NCBI RefSeq assembly: GCF_007752535.1
Contig: NZ_CP036426.1
Location: 4,154,001 to 4,218,000, forward strand
Direction: 5' to 3'
Length of the DNA stretch: 64,000 nucleotides
Source: Tautonia plasticadhaerens
GTDB lineage: Bacteria > Planctomycetota > Planctomycetia > Isosphaerales > Isosphaeraceae
Below the pieces are notes generated by a model. The model did not search any database. It saw only the letters and a list, made by a program, of their open reading frames with translations, and was not told where the DNA came from. Shown in pieces: positions 7,964 to 17,081 of this stretch. A program made the translations under genes and the position numbers. Position 1 is the first letter of the stretch. Each line of letters opens with the position of its first letter.

Positions 7964-8081
7964 GGCCGAAGGCCGGGTGAGGGGGGCTTCGATCGAAGCC
8001 GAGGCCCCTCGTCCTCACTCGCCGCGCCCGACCCGCGCCCGGGCCGAGGGGGGATTCGTCGAGGCCCGGGGGAGCCCCGGC

Positions 8082-10502
8082 TCAGCGTCCGCCGCCCCCC
8101 GGTCCCGAGGCCGCCGGCGTCTCCTCGGCCCCGGTGTCCTCCCCGGCGACCTCGGCCTCTGGGGCCGGGCCGGTGTCCTGGCGGTAGACGAGGATCCGGT
8201 CGTGGACGATCAGCGCCAGGTCCGTCCGGCCGTCGCCGTCCACGTCCCCCAGGGCCATCTCCCTCGGCTCGATCAGGTCGTCGAGGTTGTTGAACGACTT
8301 CTGCTCGAAGACCTGGAACGACAGGCCCGGGCGCAGCTCGCCGTCGACGAAGGGGACGATGTCCAGGTAGTGCTCGATCGTGTCGGTCAGCACCACGTCG
8401 GCCAGGCCGTCGGCGTTCAGGTCCCCCACGATCAGGTCGGCCAGCCGGCCGTCGGCGCGGTCGGTGGCGAAGCCGGCCAGCCGCTCCAGCCTCCGGCCGT
8501 CCCCGCTCGTCAGCACCACGCCGAACTTGTCCGCCCCGGCCAGCAGCAGGTCGTCCTTGCCGTCGCCGTCGAAGTCGCCGACGTGCATGCCGAGGAATTC
8601 CAGCGAGCCGACCGGCAGCGTGCCGACCGTCCGGTACGAGCCCCCGTCCTCCGGCTTCTCCAGGATCAGCAGCGCCTTGGAGGTCCGGTCCAGCAGGGCC
8701 ACCTCCCGATTGCCGTCGCCGTCCAGGTCGATCGCCGCGGCGGCCTGCAACTGGGCGGTCGTCCGCCCGGCGTTGAACTGGTCGCGCACCTCCCACTGGC
8801 CCGAGGCGTCCAGGGCGATGCTCCGGGCGAAGGTCCCCTGCGCGACGAGGATCTCCTCCTCGTCGTCGAGCTTCGAGACGGTCAGGCCGCTCGGGTCCAG
8901 CCCGGCCAGGGGGCCGGGGCGGCTGGCGCTGCGGGCGGGGGGCTCGCCGCCCCCCCGGCCGATCAGCAGGGCGGGGGGGGCGTACGGGTCGAAGACCAGC
9001 ACGTCGAGTTGGCCGTCCCGGTTCACGTCCAGGATCTTCACGTCCTCGGGCGGGCCGGTCAGCCCCTCGATCGCCACGGCGTCCACCTGCCCCCAGCGCA
9101 ACGGGGCGAACTCGCCCGACTCGGATCGCTTCAGGCCCCGCAGGGTGAACGAGTCCTTCCCCTCCACCTTCTCCCGGGCCACGTAGAGCACCTCGACCGA
9201 GCCGTCCCCCTCCAGGTCGGCCGTCGCCAGCCCGATCGGGTCCCCCCCGGTGATCGGCAGGGCCCTGGGGAAGCCCAGGCGGCCGCCCTCCAGCCGGCTC
9301 AGGCCGATCTGCTTCTCCTGCTCCGAGAGGACGACCAGCTCGTCCCGGCCGTCGCCGTCCAGGTCCGCCAGCCTCAGGGCCGAGCCCCCCACCAGCCCCG
9401 GGTAGGTCGTCAGGGCCCCCAGGCCCGACTCCGCGTCGTCCTGCAGCACCACGAACACCTGCGCGTTGCTCGGGTCGGTGGCCACCACGTCCGGCCGGCC
9501 GTCGCCGTCGAGGTCGCCGACGGCCAGGGCCCGGTTGCGGGTGCTGCCCGGCGGCAGCGGGTGGACGATCAACCGGCCCTCCCGCTCCTCCCCGGGGGCG
9601 GGCCCCCGTCGCAGGGCGTGGACGACCGCCCGGCCGGTCTGCGACTCGATCGTCAGGACCTCCGCCCCCGGCGCGCCGTCCACGTCCCCGTAGGCCACCG
9701 CCCGGGCGTCGCCGATCTCGAACCGCTCCTCCGGCCCGAGCCGGCCGCCGGGCCGGGAGAAGCGGACCCGGATCGGGTAGTCGTCCCCCCCGGAAAGGAT
9801 CGCCAGGTCGTTGCCGCCGTCGCCGTCGAGGTCGACGACCTTCAGCACCCCCGGCCTCGGCGCCGTGTGCGGCAGCCGTTCGGGGCGGCCGAGCGTGCCG
9901 TCCTCCTGCTGCAGCACCGTGACGATCTCCTGCGACGACATCAGCGCCAGGTCGTCCCGGCCGTCCCGGTCCAGGTCGCCGACGGCCAACGCCGAGCCGC
10001 TGTCGGAGGCCGACCCCGTGGTGATCGTCCGGGGGCGGCCGAACCGCCCGCCCCCCTCGTTGTAGAGGACGACCACCTCGGCCGGCTTGCCATAGAAGGC
10101 CAGGTCCGTCTTGCCGTCGTCGTCGAGGTCGCCGGCCTGGAGGCTGACGATCTCCTTGTTCACCGCGATCGTCTTGATCCGCATCCGCGAGGCGCTGGGC
10201 AGCCGGTTGGGGCCGAAGCCGAAGGTGCCCTCCTCGTCGGAGGGCCCCTCGGTGGTCAGCAGCAGGTCGATCCGGCTGCGGGCGTTGTCGGCCACGGCGA
10301 GGTCCCCCCGGCCGTCGCCGTCGAGGTCCGCGATCAGGAGGCCGCTGATCCGGTCGCCGAGCTTGTAGATCTCCAGCGGCAGGAACCCGTAGTACTCGGC
10401 CAGCCGGTCCTCCCCCCCCTGGCCCCGGGCGGGCCCCACGAGGGCGGCACAGGTCACGGCCAGGCAGCACAGGGCGGGCACTCGTCGCATCACGTGGTGC
10501 AT
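8082..10502 (-). CDS. Secreted FG-GAP/VCBS repeat protein
   Basis: From the ATG at 10502 (alternative 10490, MRRVPALCC) the product has ~806 residues, with a signal peptide ending near ALVGPARGQ. The body consists of more than ten blocks carrying the calcium-binding signature D-x-D-G-D-G-R-x-D (DLDGDGRGDLAVAD, DLDDDGKTDLAF, DVNRDGQLDVLVF, DFDGDGKDDLLLAG and others), spaced about 50-60 residues apart. That arrangement is a seven-bladed-type beta-propeller of the FG-GAP kind, repeated. It should be exported and calcium-stabilised. Proteins like this are among the commonest exported families in planctomycetes; ligand unknown. Confidence 0.85.
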   Translation of the reverse strand: MHHVMRRVPALCCLAVTCAALVGPARGQGGEDRLAEYYGFLPLEIYKLGDRISGLLIADLDGDGRGDLAVADNARSRIDLLLTTEGPSDEEGTFGFGPNRLPSASRMRIKTIAVNKEIVSLQAGDLDDDGKTDLAFYGKPAEVVVLYNEGGGRFGRPRTITTGSASDSGSALAVGDLDRDGRDDLALMSSQEIVTVLQQEDGTLGRPERLPHTAPRPGVLKVVDLDGDGGNDLAILSGGDDYPIRVRFSRPGGRLGPEERFEIGDARAVAYGDVDGAPGAEVLTIESQTGRAVVHALRRGPAPGEEREGRLIVHPLPPGSTRNRALAVGDLDGDGRPDVVATDPSNAQVFVVLQDDAESGLGALTTYPGLVGGSALRLADLDGDGRDELVVLSEQEKQIGLSRLEGGRLGFPRALPITGGDPIGLATADLEGDGSVEVLYVAREKVEGKDSFTLRGLKRSESGEFAPLRWGQVDAVAIEGLTGPPEDVKILDVNRDGQLDVLVFDPYAPPALLIGRGGGEPPARSASRPGPLAGLDPSGLTVSKLDDEEEILVAQGTFARSIALDASGQWEVRDQFNAGRTTAQLQAAAAIDLDGDGNREVALLDRTSKALLILEKPEDGGSYRTVGTLPVGSLEFLGMHVGDFDGDGKDDLLLAGADKFGVVLTSGDGRRLERLAGFATDRADGRLADLIVGDLNADGLADVVLTDTIEHYLDIVPFVDGELRPGLSFQVFEQKSFNNLDDLIEPREMALGDVDGDGRTDLALIVHDRILVYRQDTGPAPEAEVAGEDTGAEETPAASGPGGGGR

Positions 10503-10919
10503 CGTCTCGCGGTCCTTCTCGATCGGGGGGCGTCCTCGACGGTGCGGCCCGTCCCCGGTATCCACCCCGGCGGGCCGATCACGCCGTCGACTTTACGGCC
10601 CGCCTCCCCGCGCGACAAGCCGGCCGAATCGGGCCCGACCCGGCGGCCGAGGTAAGGCGTGACGGCGCCTCCCCCTCCGGCGATCCTCCTCCCGGGGCCG
10701 GGCCGGGCACGCCCCGACGGGATCGAGTATGCTAGGAGGTAGACTTGACCGAGGGCCCCGACATCGCGGCCCCCCGCCCGAAGGCGGTCGACCGGCACGA
10801 CGGGCGCAACGCCCGGCCGGGACCCGCCGCCGGTCGCCCCGAGACGGAGTCCGCCGCACCCGGTCCACGGAGGGCCTCGCCCGCACCACTCGCGAACGCA
10901 CCCCCGGAGTTTCCGACCC

Positions 10920-11879
10920 ATGTGGGCCGTGGTCCGCTCGATGTCGCTCAGCGTCGCCGTCTCCGCCATGCCGAGGCTGGTCCGGCCCGACCTGCCGGGC
11001 CCCGGGGGGGTGGGCGCCATCGGCGACAGCTATACCGACGAATACCGCTTCTACGAGCCCGACCGCGCCTCGGCCCTCGGCTGGGTCGAGATCCTCGCCC
11101 TGGCCCGGGGCCTGGACTTCGGCCCGTTCTCGCTGGAGGACCTCGGCCCCCCCCGGCACCGGGGCTTCGCCCACAACTGGGCCCGGAGCGGGGCCACCAG
11201 CGACGACGCGATCGCCGAGGGGCAGCATACCGGGCTCGCCGGCCAGGTGGCCGAGGGGAAGGTCGACCTCTGCTACGTCTTCCTCGGCGGAAACGACTTC
11301 ATCGAGGCCCTCGACCCCGACCGTCCCTGCTCCGCCTCCTCGCTGGCCCGGGTCGCCGCCAACGCGGCCGGGAACCTGAGGACGATCGTCGGGACGCTGC
11401 TCGACGCCTCCCCCACGGCCCGGATCATCCTCGCCACCGTGCCCGGCCTCCGGGGGCTCCCCGAGATCCGGGATCGGGTCGCCGCCGGCCTGATCGACCC
11501 GGCGATGCTCGACGCCTGTTCCGTCGCCCTCCGGCGGTTCAACGCCGCGCTCCGCGCCCTCGCCCGGGCCGAGCCCCGGGTCGGCCTGGCCGATTTGGAG
11601 CTGGAGGCGAGGGTGGCCGAGGCCCTCTTCCCCCGGTTCATCGCCGTCGGCGGCGCGCGGCTCGACCGCCTCTCGCCCGGCAACGCCCCGGGCCACCTGT
11701 TCCTGGCCGACGGCCGGCACATCGGCACCGTCGGCCAGGGGCTGATCGCCCAGCGGTTCGCCCGGGCCGCCTTCGTCCACTTCCGGATCGGCATCCCCCC
11801 GCTCTCCCACCGAGAGATCGTCGCGCTGGCCGGCTCCCTCGCCCCGCCCGCCGAGGCCGAGCTGGTCCAGGCCCCCTGA
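10920..11879 (+). CDS. SGNH/GDSL hydrolase
   Basis: The GAIGDSYTDEYRFY motif (about residue 33-46) gives the block I serine. HNWARSGATS matches block II, and FLGGNDFIEAL is the block III GxND. FLADGRHIGTVGQGLIAQ near the end supplies the block V D-x-x-H. These esterases/lipases act on acyl or acetyl groups. Start candidates are 10920, 10941 and 10968; the last (MPRLVRPDL) removes a poorly conserved leader. No signal peptide is obvious. It is divergent from the FG-GAP gene; the 10503-10919 interval holds promoters only, as far as I can see. Confidence 0.75.
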   Translation: MWAVVRSMSLSVAVSAMPRLVRPDLPGPGGVGAIGDSYTDEYRFYEPDRASALGWVEILALARGLDFGPFSLEDLGPPRHRGFAHNWARSGATSDDAIAEGQHTGLAGQVAEGKVDLCYVFLGGNDFIEALDPDRPCSASSLARVAANAAGNLRTIVGTLLDASPTARIILATVPGLRGLPEIRDRVAAGLIDPAMLDACSVALRRFNAALRALARAEPRVGLADLELEARVAEALFPRFIAVGGARLDRLSPGNAPGHLFLADGRHIGTVGQGLIAQRFARAAFVHFRIGIPPLSHREIVALAGSLAPPAEAELVQAP

Positions 11880-12746
11880 TCCGGACCGGCGCCGGGCCGG
11901 AATCCACGCGATCCGGGCGGCTTCCCCCGGGAAAAGTGACTGGATTGCCCGAATCCCACGATCCTATTGGTGTCCGCCCGACGTGCCGGTCCCGCCGATC
12001 GCCCGCCCCGGGGGACACGCCCGGGCCGGTCGAACGGCCAATTCTTTCTCAATCCGGGTCGAACTCCCGCACAGGCCCGGTGCGCCCCGGGCCGAGATCC
12101 CCGAATCCCGAAACGAACTGGGACGTCCTGGCGAAATGTATGGACGGATAACAATTTAGGTCGATCGCGTCGGTCGCAATTCGGCGCACCGGACGCGCAC
12201 CAAGAGGCGCACCGGACGCGCACCCATGAGGCGCACCGGAGGCGCACCCTGGGGCGCACCGGACGCGCATGTCCGGCACCTCGGCCTCCGGCTCCTTCCT
12301 GGAACGCAGATCGAGGACCGATCGGCCCCCACCGGGACCCAGCCATGATCGTTCCCGAAACGAACGCGGTCCCTTCGATGGAAGGGACGGACCCAGTTCG
12401 GGTTGTGGCGAACGGCCTTCCCCGATCTCGGCGCGCCGCCCGCGTCTGCCGGGCGCACGATCCGTCCGGTCGGCGGGGAACCCCGAGTCGGTCTCCGCGA
12501 CGGAGCCCGGTCCCGAAGGTCGTCAAGAGCCTCCCGAGGGCCGCCGAGCCCGAGGGGGCCCCAGGCAGGGGCGTTTCCACGAAACGAAGACAAGTCGCCT
12601 TGCGAAACCCTTTATTTAGGAAAAGGTTGCGTCATCTATCTCCGGCGGGGACCGGCGCACCTGTGGGCGCACCGGGGTGGTCCGTCGGGGGGACGGAGAC
12701 GGACGGGCGGCAACGTCCGAGGCGGGGCAGGGGGGCCGGTGCCGGA
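11880..12746. other. 867-bp intergenic region without a supportable gene
   Basis: Open frames here have no coding character on either strand. The interval contains the tandem array described separately (12183-12271), a small inverted repeat GTCCCTT/AAGGGAC around 12370-12390, and further isolated GGCGCACC copies near 12655-12676. It separates the convergent SGNH hydrolase and MscS genes, so no promoter is required inside it. Confidence 0.6.
12183..12271. repeat. Four tandem 19-bp units at ~23-bp period
   Basis: GGCGCACCGGACGCGCACC begins at 12183 and 12206 (both perfect), at 12230 (one mismatch) and at 12253 (last two bases changed), separated by 4-5 unrelated bases. Each unit is itself built from two GCGCACC-like halves. 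The even spacing, about two helical turns, resembles protein-binding iterons rather than a CRISPR. Confidence 0.8.
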
Positions 12747-13907
12747 TCAGGCGCCGTCGCCACCCCTGGGCCGGGAGCCCTCCCGGAGCAGGACCTCGGT
12801 CCGGAAGGGCCGGGCGTTGCCTTCGACGTAGAGGGATCGGGAGGGGAAGGCGAAGCCGACGCCCAGTTCCTCCATCCGGCGGAAGAGGGCCAGGTTGATC
12901 GCCTGCTGGATGTCCATGAACAGGTTGTAGTCGGGGCTCAGGACGTAATAGACGACCTCGAAGTCGAGCGACGAGTCGCCGAACTTGGCGAAGTGGGCCC
13001 GGTCGAACCGGGTCTGGTCCTGGCCCTCGACGATCTCCCGGACGACCTTCGGGATCGCTTCCAGCGTCTCCGCCTTGGTGCCGTAGAGTACGCCGAAGGA
13101 GAAGACGACCCGGCGTTCGAGCATCCGCTTGTAGTTGCGGACCCGGCTGCCGATCAGGTCGGAGTTGGGGAAGACGATCTGCTCTCCCCCGAGGCTCCGT
13201 ACCCGGGTCGTCTTCACGCCGATGTGCTCGACCGAGCCCATGTGCTCGCCGCTGATGATGAAGTCCCCCACCTCGAAGGGCTTGTCCAGCACGATCGCCA
13301 CCGAGCAGAAGATGTCCCCAAGGATCTGCTGCAAGGCGAACGCCACCGCCACGCCGCCCACCCCCAGCCCGGCCAGCAGCGGGGTGATCTCGATCCCGAA
13401 GCTGCCCAGGATCAGGATCGCCACGATCGTCCAGACCCCGGCCAGGGCGAAGAACCGGACGACGCCGTGGGCCGTCTGGGCCGCCGTCTCGCTGAAGTTG
13501 GCGAAGCGGAAGCCGTGCCGGAGCGCCTCGTCGATCAGCCCCATCCCCCAGCGCCCGGCCTGGAGGAAGATCACCACCAGGGCCAGCGTCCGGACCGTCC
13601 GCTCGACCGTGTCCGCCCGGCCGGGACCCCCTCGAAGCTCGACGAAGTAGAGGGCGATGAAGGCGGCGAAGGCGAAGATGCTGGCCGTCCAGGTGTGGTC
13701 GACGACCTGGCAGAGGTAGTCGTCGTAGGGCAACTTCGTCCGGTCGGCCAGCCTCCTCAGCCGGATCCGGGCGACCCCCAGTCCCACCCGGATCACCGAG
13801 GCCAGCAGGACCACCAGCCCGAGGAAGACGAGCCACCGCAGCAGCGGCAGGCCGAGGATCGTCCTGGAGGTCAGGACGTCTCGGAACTGGTCCCAGGTCT
13901 CGAACAT
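12747..13907 (-). CDS. Small-conductance mechanosensitive channel, MscS family
   Basis: This 386-residue protein has several N-terminal membrane spans (LLRWLVFLGLVVLLASVI, SIFAFAAFIALYFV, ILILGSFGIEITPLLAGLG). The signature pore helix and beta domain follow (GLGVGGVAVAFALQQILGD, VAIVLDKPFEVGDFI, SVEHIGVKTTRVRSLGGEQIVFPNSDL). A C-terminal alpha/beta domain has FDRAHFAKFGDSSLDFEVVYYV. It releases solutes on hypo-osmotic shock in the inner membrane. The window holds a second, differently built MscS protein at 17.1 kb. Confidence 0.9.
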   Translation of the reverse strand: MFETWDQFRDVLTSRTILGLPLLRWLVFLGLVVLLASVIRVGLGVARIRLRRLADRTKLPYDDYLCQVVDHTWTASIFAFAAFIALYFVELRGGPGRADTVERTVRTLALVVIFLQAGRWGMGLIDEALRHGFRFANFSETAAQTAHGVVRFFALAGVWTIVAILILGSFGIEITPLLAGLGVGGVAVAFALQQILGDIFCSVAIVLDKPFEVGDFIISGEHMGSVEHIGVKTTRVRSLGGEQIVFPNSDLIGSRVRNYKRMLERRVVFSFGVLYGTKAETLEAIPKVVREIVEGQDQTRFDRAHFAKFGDSSLDFEVVYYVLSPDYNLFMDIQQAINLALFRRMEELGVGFAFPSRSLYVEGNARPFRTEVLLREGSRPRGGDGA

Positions 13908-13961
13908 GATCGGGCCTCGCGCTCGCCTTTGCCCCCGGTCCGGGTCGAATCCGGGCCGACC

Positions 13962-15254
13962 TTAGCACGATCTCGCCCCCCCTCGCAACGACGAGGGGCG
14001 ATCGGACGGGAGGAGATCAGGCCCCTCCGGCTCCAGGCCGAGCACCCGGGACCAGAGGTCGGCATAGGCCCGGACGACGGCCGTCCGCGAGAAGTGCCGC
14101 TCGACCCGGGCCCGGCCCGCCTCGCCGAAGGAGCGAAGCCGGTCGGGGTCGGCCGCCGCCTCCCCCAGGGCCGAGGCCAGGGCGTCCGGGTCGCCGGGGG
14201 GGACGAGCCAGCCGGTCTCGCCGGGCAGGACGAGCTCCTCGGTCCCCTCGACCCTCGTCGCCACCACGGCCCTCCGGGCGGCCATCGCCTCCAGGACGAC
14301 GTTGGGCATCCCCTCCCACCGGGACGGCAGGACGAGCAGGTCGCCCGCCTTGAGCAGCCCCGGCACGTCCCCCCTCCGGCCGAGCCAGTGCAGCCGGCCG
14401 GCCGGGAACCGGGAGGCGGCCGGGGAGCCGACGAGGAGGCCCCTCCCCGGCCCGTCGCCGACGATCGCCAGGTGCCAGTCGGGCCGCGATGAGGCCACGA
14501 CCGAGGCCGCCTCCAGCAGCGTCGGCACGTCCTTCTGCGGGTCGAGCCGGCCGACGAACAGGGCGAGCACCGCGTCTTCCGGGACGCCGATCGAGCCCCG
14601 GGCCACGGCCGGGGCCTCGTCGACCGGCCCGGGGTCGATGCCGTTGGGGATCACGACGAGCCGATCGGGGTCGAGGCCGCCGACCCCGACCGAGAAGCGG
14701 CGGACCCCCTCCGAGACGCAGACCGAGCCGGGCGACAGCCGGGCCGTCGCCCGGTCGACCGCCAGGTGCCAGCGCCTCCCCCGCTCGGCGACCCGGATCC
14801 CGCCGACCACCGGCGGGGAGCCCGCCATCGGGGCCGCCAGCCGGGCCGCGATGTTGGCGTGGAAGAGGACGCCCTGGATCAGGGCCGGCCGGATCGCCCT
14901 CAGGGCCGAGGCCAGCCGGAGCACCCCCCGGATCGGCCTGCTTCGGTCCACCCCCAGGCACTCGACCGGCACCCCCGCCTCCCGGAGCGGCCCGGCCAGC
15001 GGGGCCTCGGGCCCGAGGGCGATGACCGAGGGCTCCCACCGGGAGCGGTCGAGCCCGGTCGCCAGGGAGACCAGCGCCCGCTCGGCCCCCCCCACGTCCA
15101 GCTCGGTGATGACCAGGGCGACCGGCACCGGCCGGTCGGGCCGCGGGCGGCTCGGTGGGGCGTCGAGGAGTCGGGCGAGTGGGGGGTGCACGGGGGGCCT
15201 CGGCTGGTCTGGTCGACCAGTGTAACGCGGGGCCGCCCGTCGTGCCCCGGGCAT
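13962..15254 (-). CDS. GT4-type glycosyltransferase
   Basis: This product of ~430 residues is read from the ATG at 15254; the first ~45 residues are Pro/Arg-rich and the true start may lie downstream. A GT-B fold is indicated by ITELDVGGAERALVSLA (acceptor domain), then VIPNGIDP, LFVGRLDPQKDVPTLLEA, and the donor-site segment LPSRWEGMPNVVLEAMAARR with the GT4 E-x7-E pair. ETGWLVPPGDPDALA closes the fold. It probably transfers a nucleotide-sugar-derived residue to a surface glycan or lipid. It overlaps nothing; the short gap to the MscS gene suggests it may be cotranscribed with it. Confidence 0.85.
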   Translation of the reverse strand: MPGARRAAPRYTGRPDQPRPPVHPPLARLLDAPPSRPRPDRPVPVALVITELDVGGAERALVSLATGLDRSRWEPSVIALGPEAPLAGPLREAGVPVECLGVDRSRPIRGVLRLASALRAIRPALIQGVLFHANIAARLAAPMAGSPPVVGGIRVAERGRRWHLAVDRATARLSPGSVCVSEGVRRFSVGVGGLDPDRLVVIPNGIDPGPVDEAPAVARGSIGVPEDAVLALFVGRLDPQKDVPTLLEAASVVASSRPDWHLAIVGDGPGRGLLVGSPAASRFPAGRLHWLGRRGDVPGLLKAGDLLVLPSRWEGMPNVVLEAMAARRAVVATRVEGTEELVLPGETGWLVPPGDPDALASALGEAAADPDRLRSFGEAGRARVERHFSRTAVVRAYADLWSRVLGLEPEGPDLLPSDRPSSLRGGARSC

Positions 15255-15441
15255 GGGGGCCGGATCCCTCGCAAACGAGCAGGAGAGGGGAGGGAGGGCG
15301 GTGCGACTGGCCGGCGGCCCGGGGAGGAGCCCCGGGCATCGGCGCGAGAAGTCTGTTAAAACACGGCACCACGGATCAGAGTCCTGGGGCCCCGGAGCGG
15401 GGGCCCGGGGCCGATCGAGACGAACCGCAGGGAGACGACCC

Positions 15442-16440
15442 GTGACCGCGATCGTTCTGGCCGCCCTTGCACTCGCCCCCCACGCCCCCCACGCCGGCGG
15501 GGCCGAGCTGATCGAGGCCCGACGCATCTGGGACGAGGCTCCCCACAGCGCCTTCACCGACCTGATCCGCTTCGACGGCCGCTGGCTCTGCACCTTCCGG
15601 GAGGGCCGGGGGCACGTCTCCCCCGACGGGGCGATCCGGGTGATCGCCTCGGTCGACGGGGAGTCGTGGGAGTCGATCGCCCGGCTGACCTCCCACTCGG
15701 CCGACCTCCGGGACCCGAAGCTCAGCGTCATGCCCGACGGCCGATTGATGCTCACCGCCGCCGGGGCCCTGCACGAGCCCGGGGGAGGGGGCCGGCACCA
15801 GACGATGGCCTGGTCCTCCGGGGACGGCTCGGCCTGGGACGGGCCCCGCCCGATCGGCGACCTCGGCTCCTGGCTCTGGCGGGTCTCCTGGAGCGGGGAG
15901 GGGTTGCCCTACAGCGTCGGCTACACCACCGGGGCGGAGCGGACCTCCCGGGTGGCCAGGCTCTATCGCGGGGTCGACGGCCGGGCCGACCGCTTCGAGG
16001 CGGTCGTCGACCCGTTCTTTTCCGGGGGGGAGCCGAGCGAGGCCACCCTGCTATTCCCCCCCGACGGCCCCGCCCTCTGCCTGCTCCGCCGGGACGGCGC
16101 CGAGCCCTCCGCGCAGCTCGGCCGGGCGGAGGCGCCGTACCTCGAATGGACCTGGGCCGACCTGGGGACCCGGGTCGGTGGGCCGGACCTCATCCGGCTG
16201 CCCGACGGGAGGCTGATCGCGGTGGTCCGGCTCTACGACGGCGGTCCCCGGACCTCGGTCTGCCGGCTCGACCCCGAGGCCGGCTCGCTGGCCGAATTGC
16301 TCACCCTGCCCTCGGGGGGGGACACCAGCTACGCCGGCCTGGCCTGGCATGGGGGGGAGCTCTGGGTCAGCTACTACTCCTCCCACGAGGAGAAGACGGC
16401 GATCTACCTGGCCCGGGTCGCGCTGCCGGAGGCCCCCTGA
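15442..16440 (+). CDS. Secreted sialidase/BNR-repeat-like protein
   Basis: A GTG at 15442 preceded by AGGGAGA gives a 332-residue protein with a short signal peptide (TAIVLAALALAPHAPHAGG). The upstream in-frame extension has no coding character. Beta-propeller blades show DGRWLCTFREGRGHVSPDG, VIASVDGESWESIARL (Asp-box-like SxDGxSW), RLPDGRLIAVVRLYDG and GGDTSYAGLAWHGGELWVSYYSS. This fits the exo-alpha-sialidase-like superfamily. The catalytic Arg triad cannot be confirmed by eye, so substrate is open. A GC hairpin follows the stop. Confidence 0.75.
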   Translation: MTAIVLAALALAPHAPHAGGAELIEARRIWDEAPHSAFTDLIRFDGRWLCTFREGRGHVSPDGAIRVIASVDGESWESIARLTSHSADLRDPKLSVMPDGRLMLTAAGALHEPGGGGRHQTMAWSSGDGSAWDGPRPIGDLGSWLWRVSWSGEGLPYSVGYTTGAERTSRVARLYRGVDGRADRFEAVVDPFFSGGEPSEATLLFPPDGPALCLLRRDGAEPSAQLGRAEAPYLEWTWADLGTRVGGPDLIRLPDGRLIAVVRLYDGGPRTSVCRLDPEAGSLAELLTLPSGGDTSYAGLAWHGGELWVSYYSSHEEKTAIYLARVALPEAP

Positions 16441-16464
16441 CCGGTCGCGGTGCGGACCCCCCGG

Positions 16465-16494
16465 CCGCCGGGCGGCCACCCGCCCGCCCGGCGG
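16465..16494 (+). terminator. GC-rich hairpin after the sialidase-like gene
   Basis: CCGCCGGGCGG (16465-16475) pairs with CCGCCCGGCGG (16484-16494) over an 8-nt loop, 24 nt after the stop codon. No U-run. The remainder up to 16732 shows only a CTTTCGAAAG palindrome at 16562-16571 in a locally AT-rich stretch, possibly an operator for the next gene. Confidence 0.45.
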
Positions 16495-16732
16495 TGCGGC
16501 GGACGGACCACCCGGTGACCGGGGCCGGGGCCGCTCGGGCAGGGGTTGGGTCGCCGTAATGCTTTCGAAAGTAAGTGATTGCGCCGGTCTTCGTGTCGCG
16601 GTCATCGGGGCCTCTCGAGTTGCCTGCGGGCGGCGGCACGCGAGATGCGTAAGCTGAGATGTTGCCGCAGGCCATCGGCCGAATGACGGCCGGCCGGGCC
16701 CGGAATCATCGATCATGCGGGAGGATGGAGTC

Positions 16733-16960
16733 ATGTTGATCCGAATCTTCGACCGGGGGGCCGCGACGGTGATCGAGGCCCCGGCGGACGTGGTCGTCCA
16801 CCGGGGCCGCGTCCTGGGGCTGCCCGACATGCTGGAGGTCCGCGGGGCCGCCGGCCAGGAGGCGGTCCTGCTGACCGAGTCGGTGGCCGTCTCGGCGGCA
16901 CGCCTCGGGCTGTACGGCCTGAAGGTCGTGGAGCAGCCGGTGGCCAGGGTCCGGGCGTGA
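16733..16960 (+). CDS. Small conserved-looking protein of unknown function
   Basis: The ATG at 16733 is preceded by GGAGGATGGAG, a much better ribosome site than that of the upstream ATG at 16715. The 75-residue product is beta-rich with no signal peptide (LIRIFDRGAATVIEAPADVVV, GLPDMLEVRGAAGQEAVL). Its strand pattern resembles a small barrel. No family recognised. Confidence 0.6.
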   Translation: MLIRIFDRGAATVIEAPADVVVHRGRVLGLPDMLEVRGAAGQEAVLLTESVAVSAARLGLYGLKVVEQPVARVRA

Positions 16961-17081
16961 TGGGCCGGCCGCCCGCCACCCCCCGGCCCGGCCCCCCCCG
17001 CCGGGCCGATCGCCCTCAGGAATCGATCGTGCCAGGGATCCGGCACCGCCCCCCAGCCGACCGCGCGACGCCGAGCGAGGC

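Noticed and set aside
7876-10470. 864-codon Arg/Pro/Gly-rich minus frame
   Set aside because: Shadow of the FG-GAP gene in another frame of the same strand; no domain pattern.
12183-12271. CRISPR-like array
   Set aside because: Units are 19 bp with 4-5 bp between them, far too short for spacers, and no cas gene is present.
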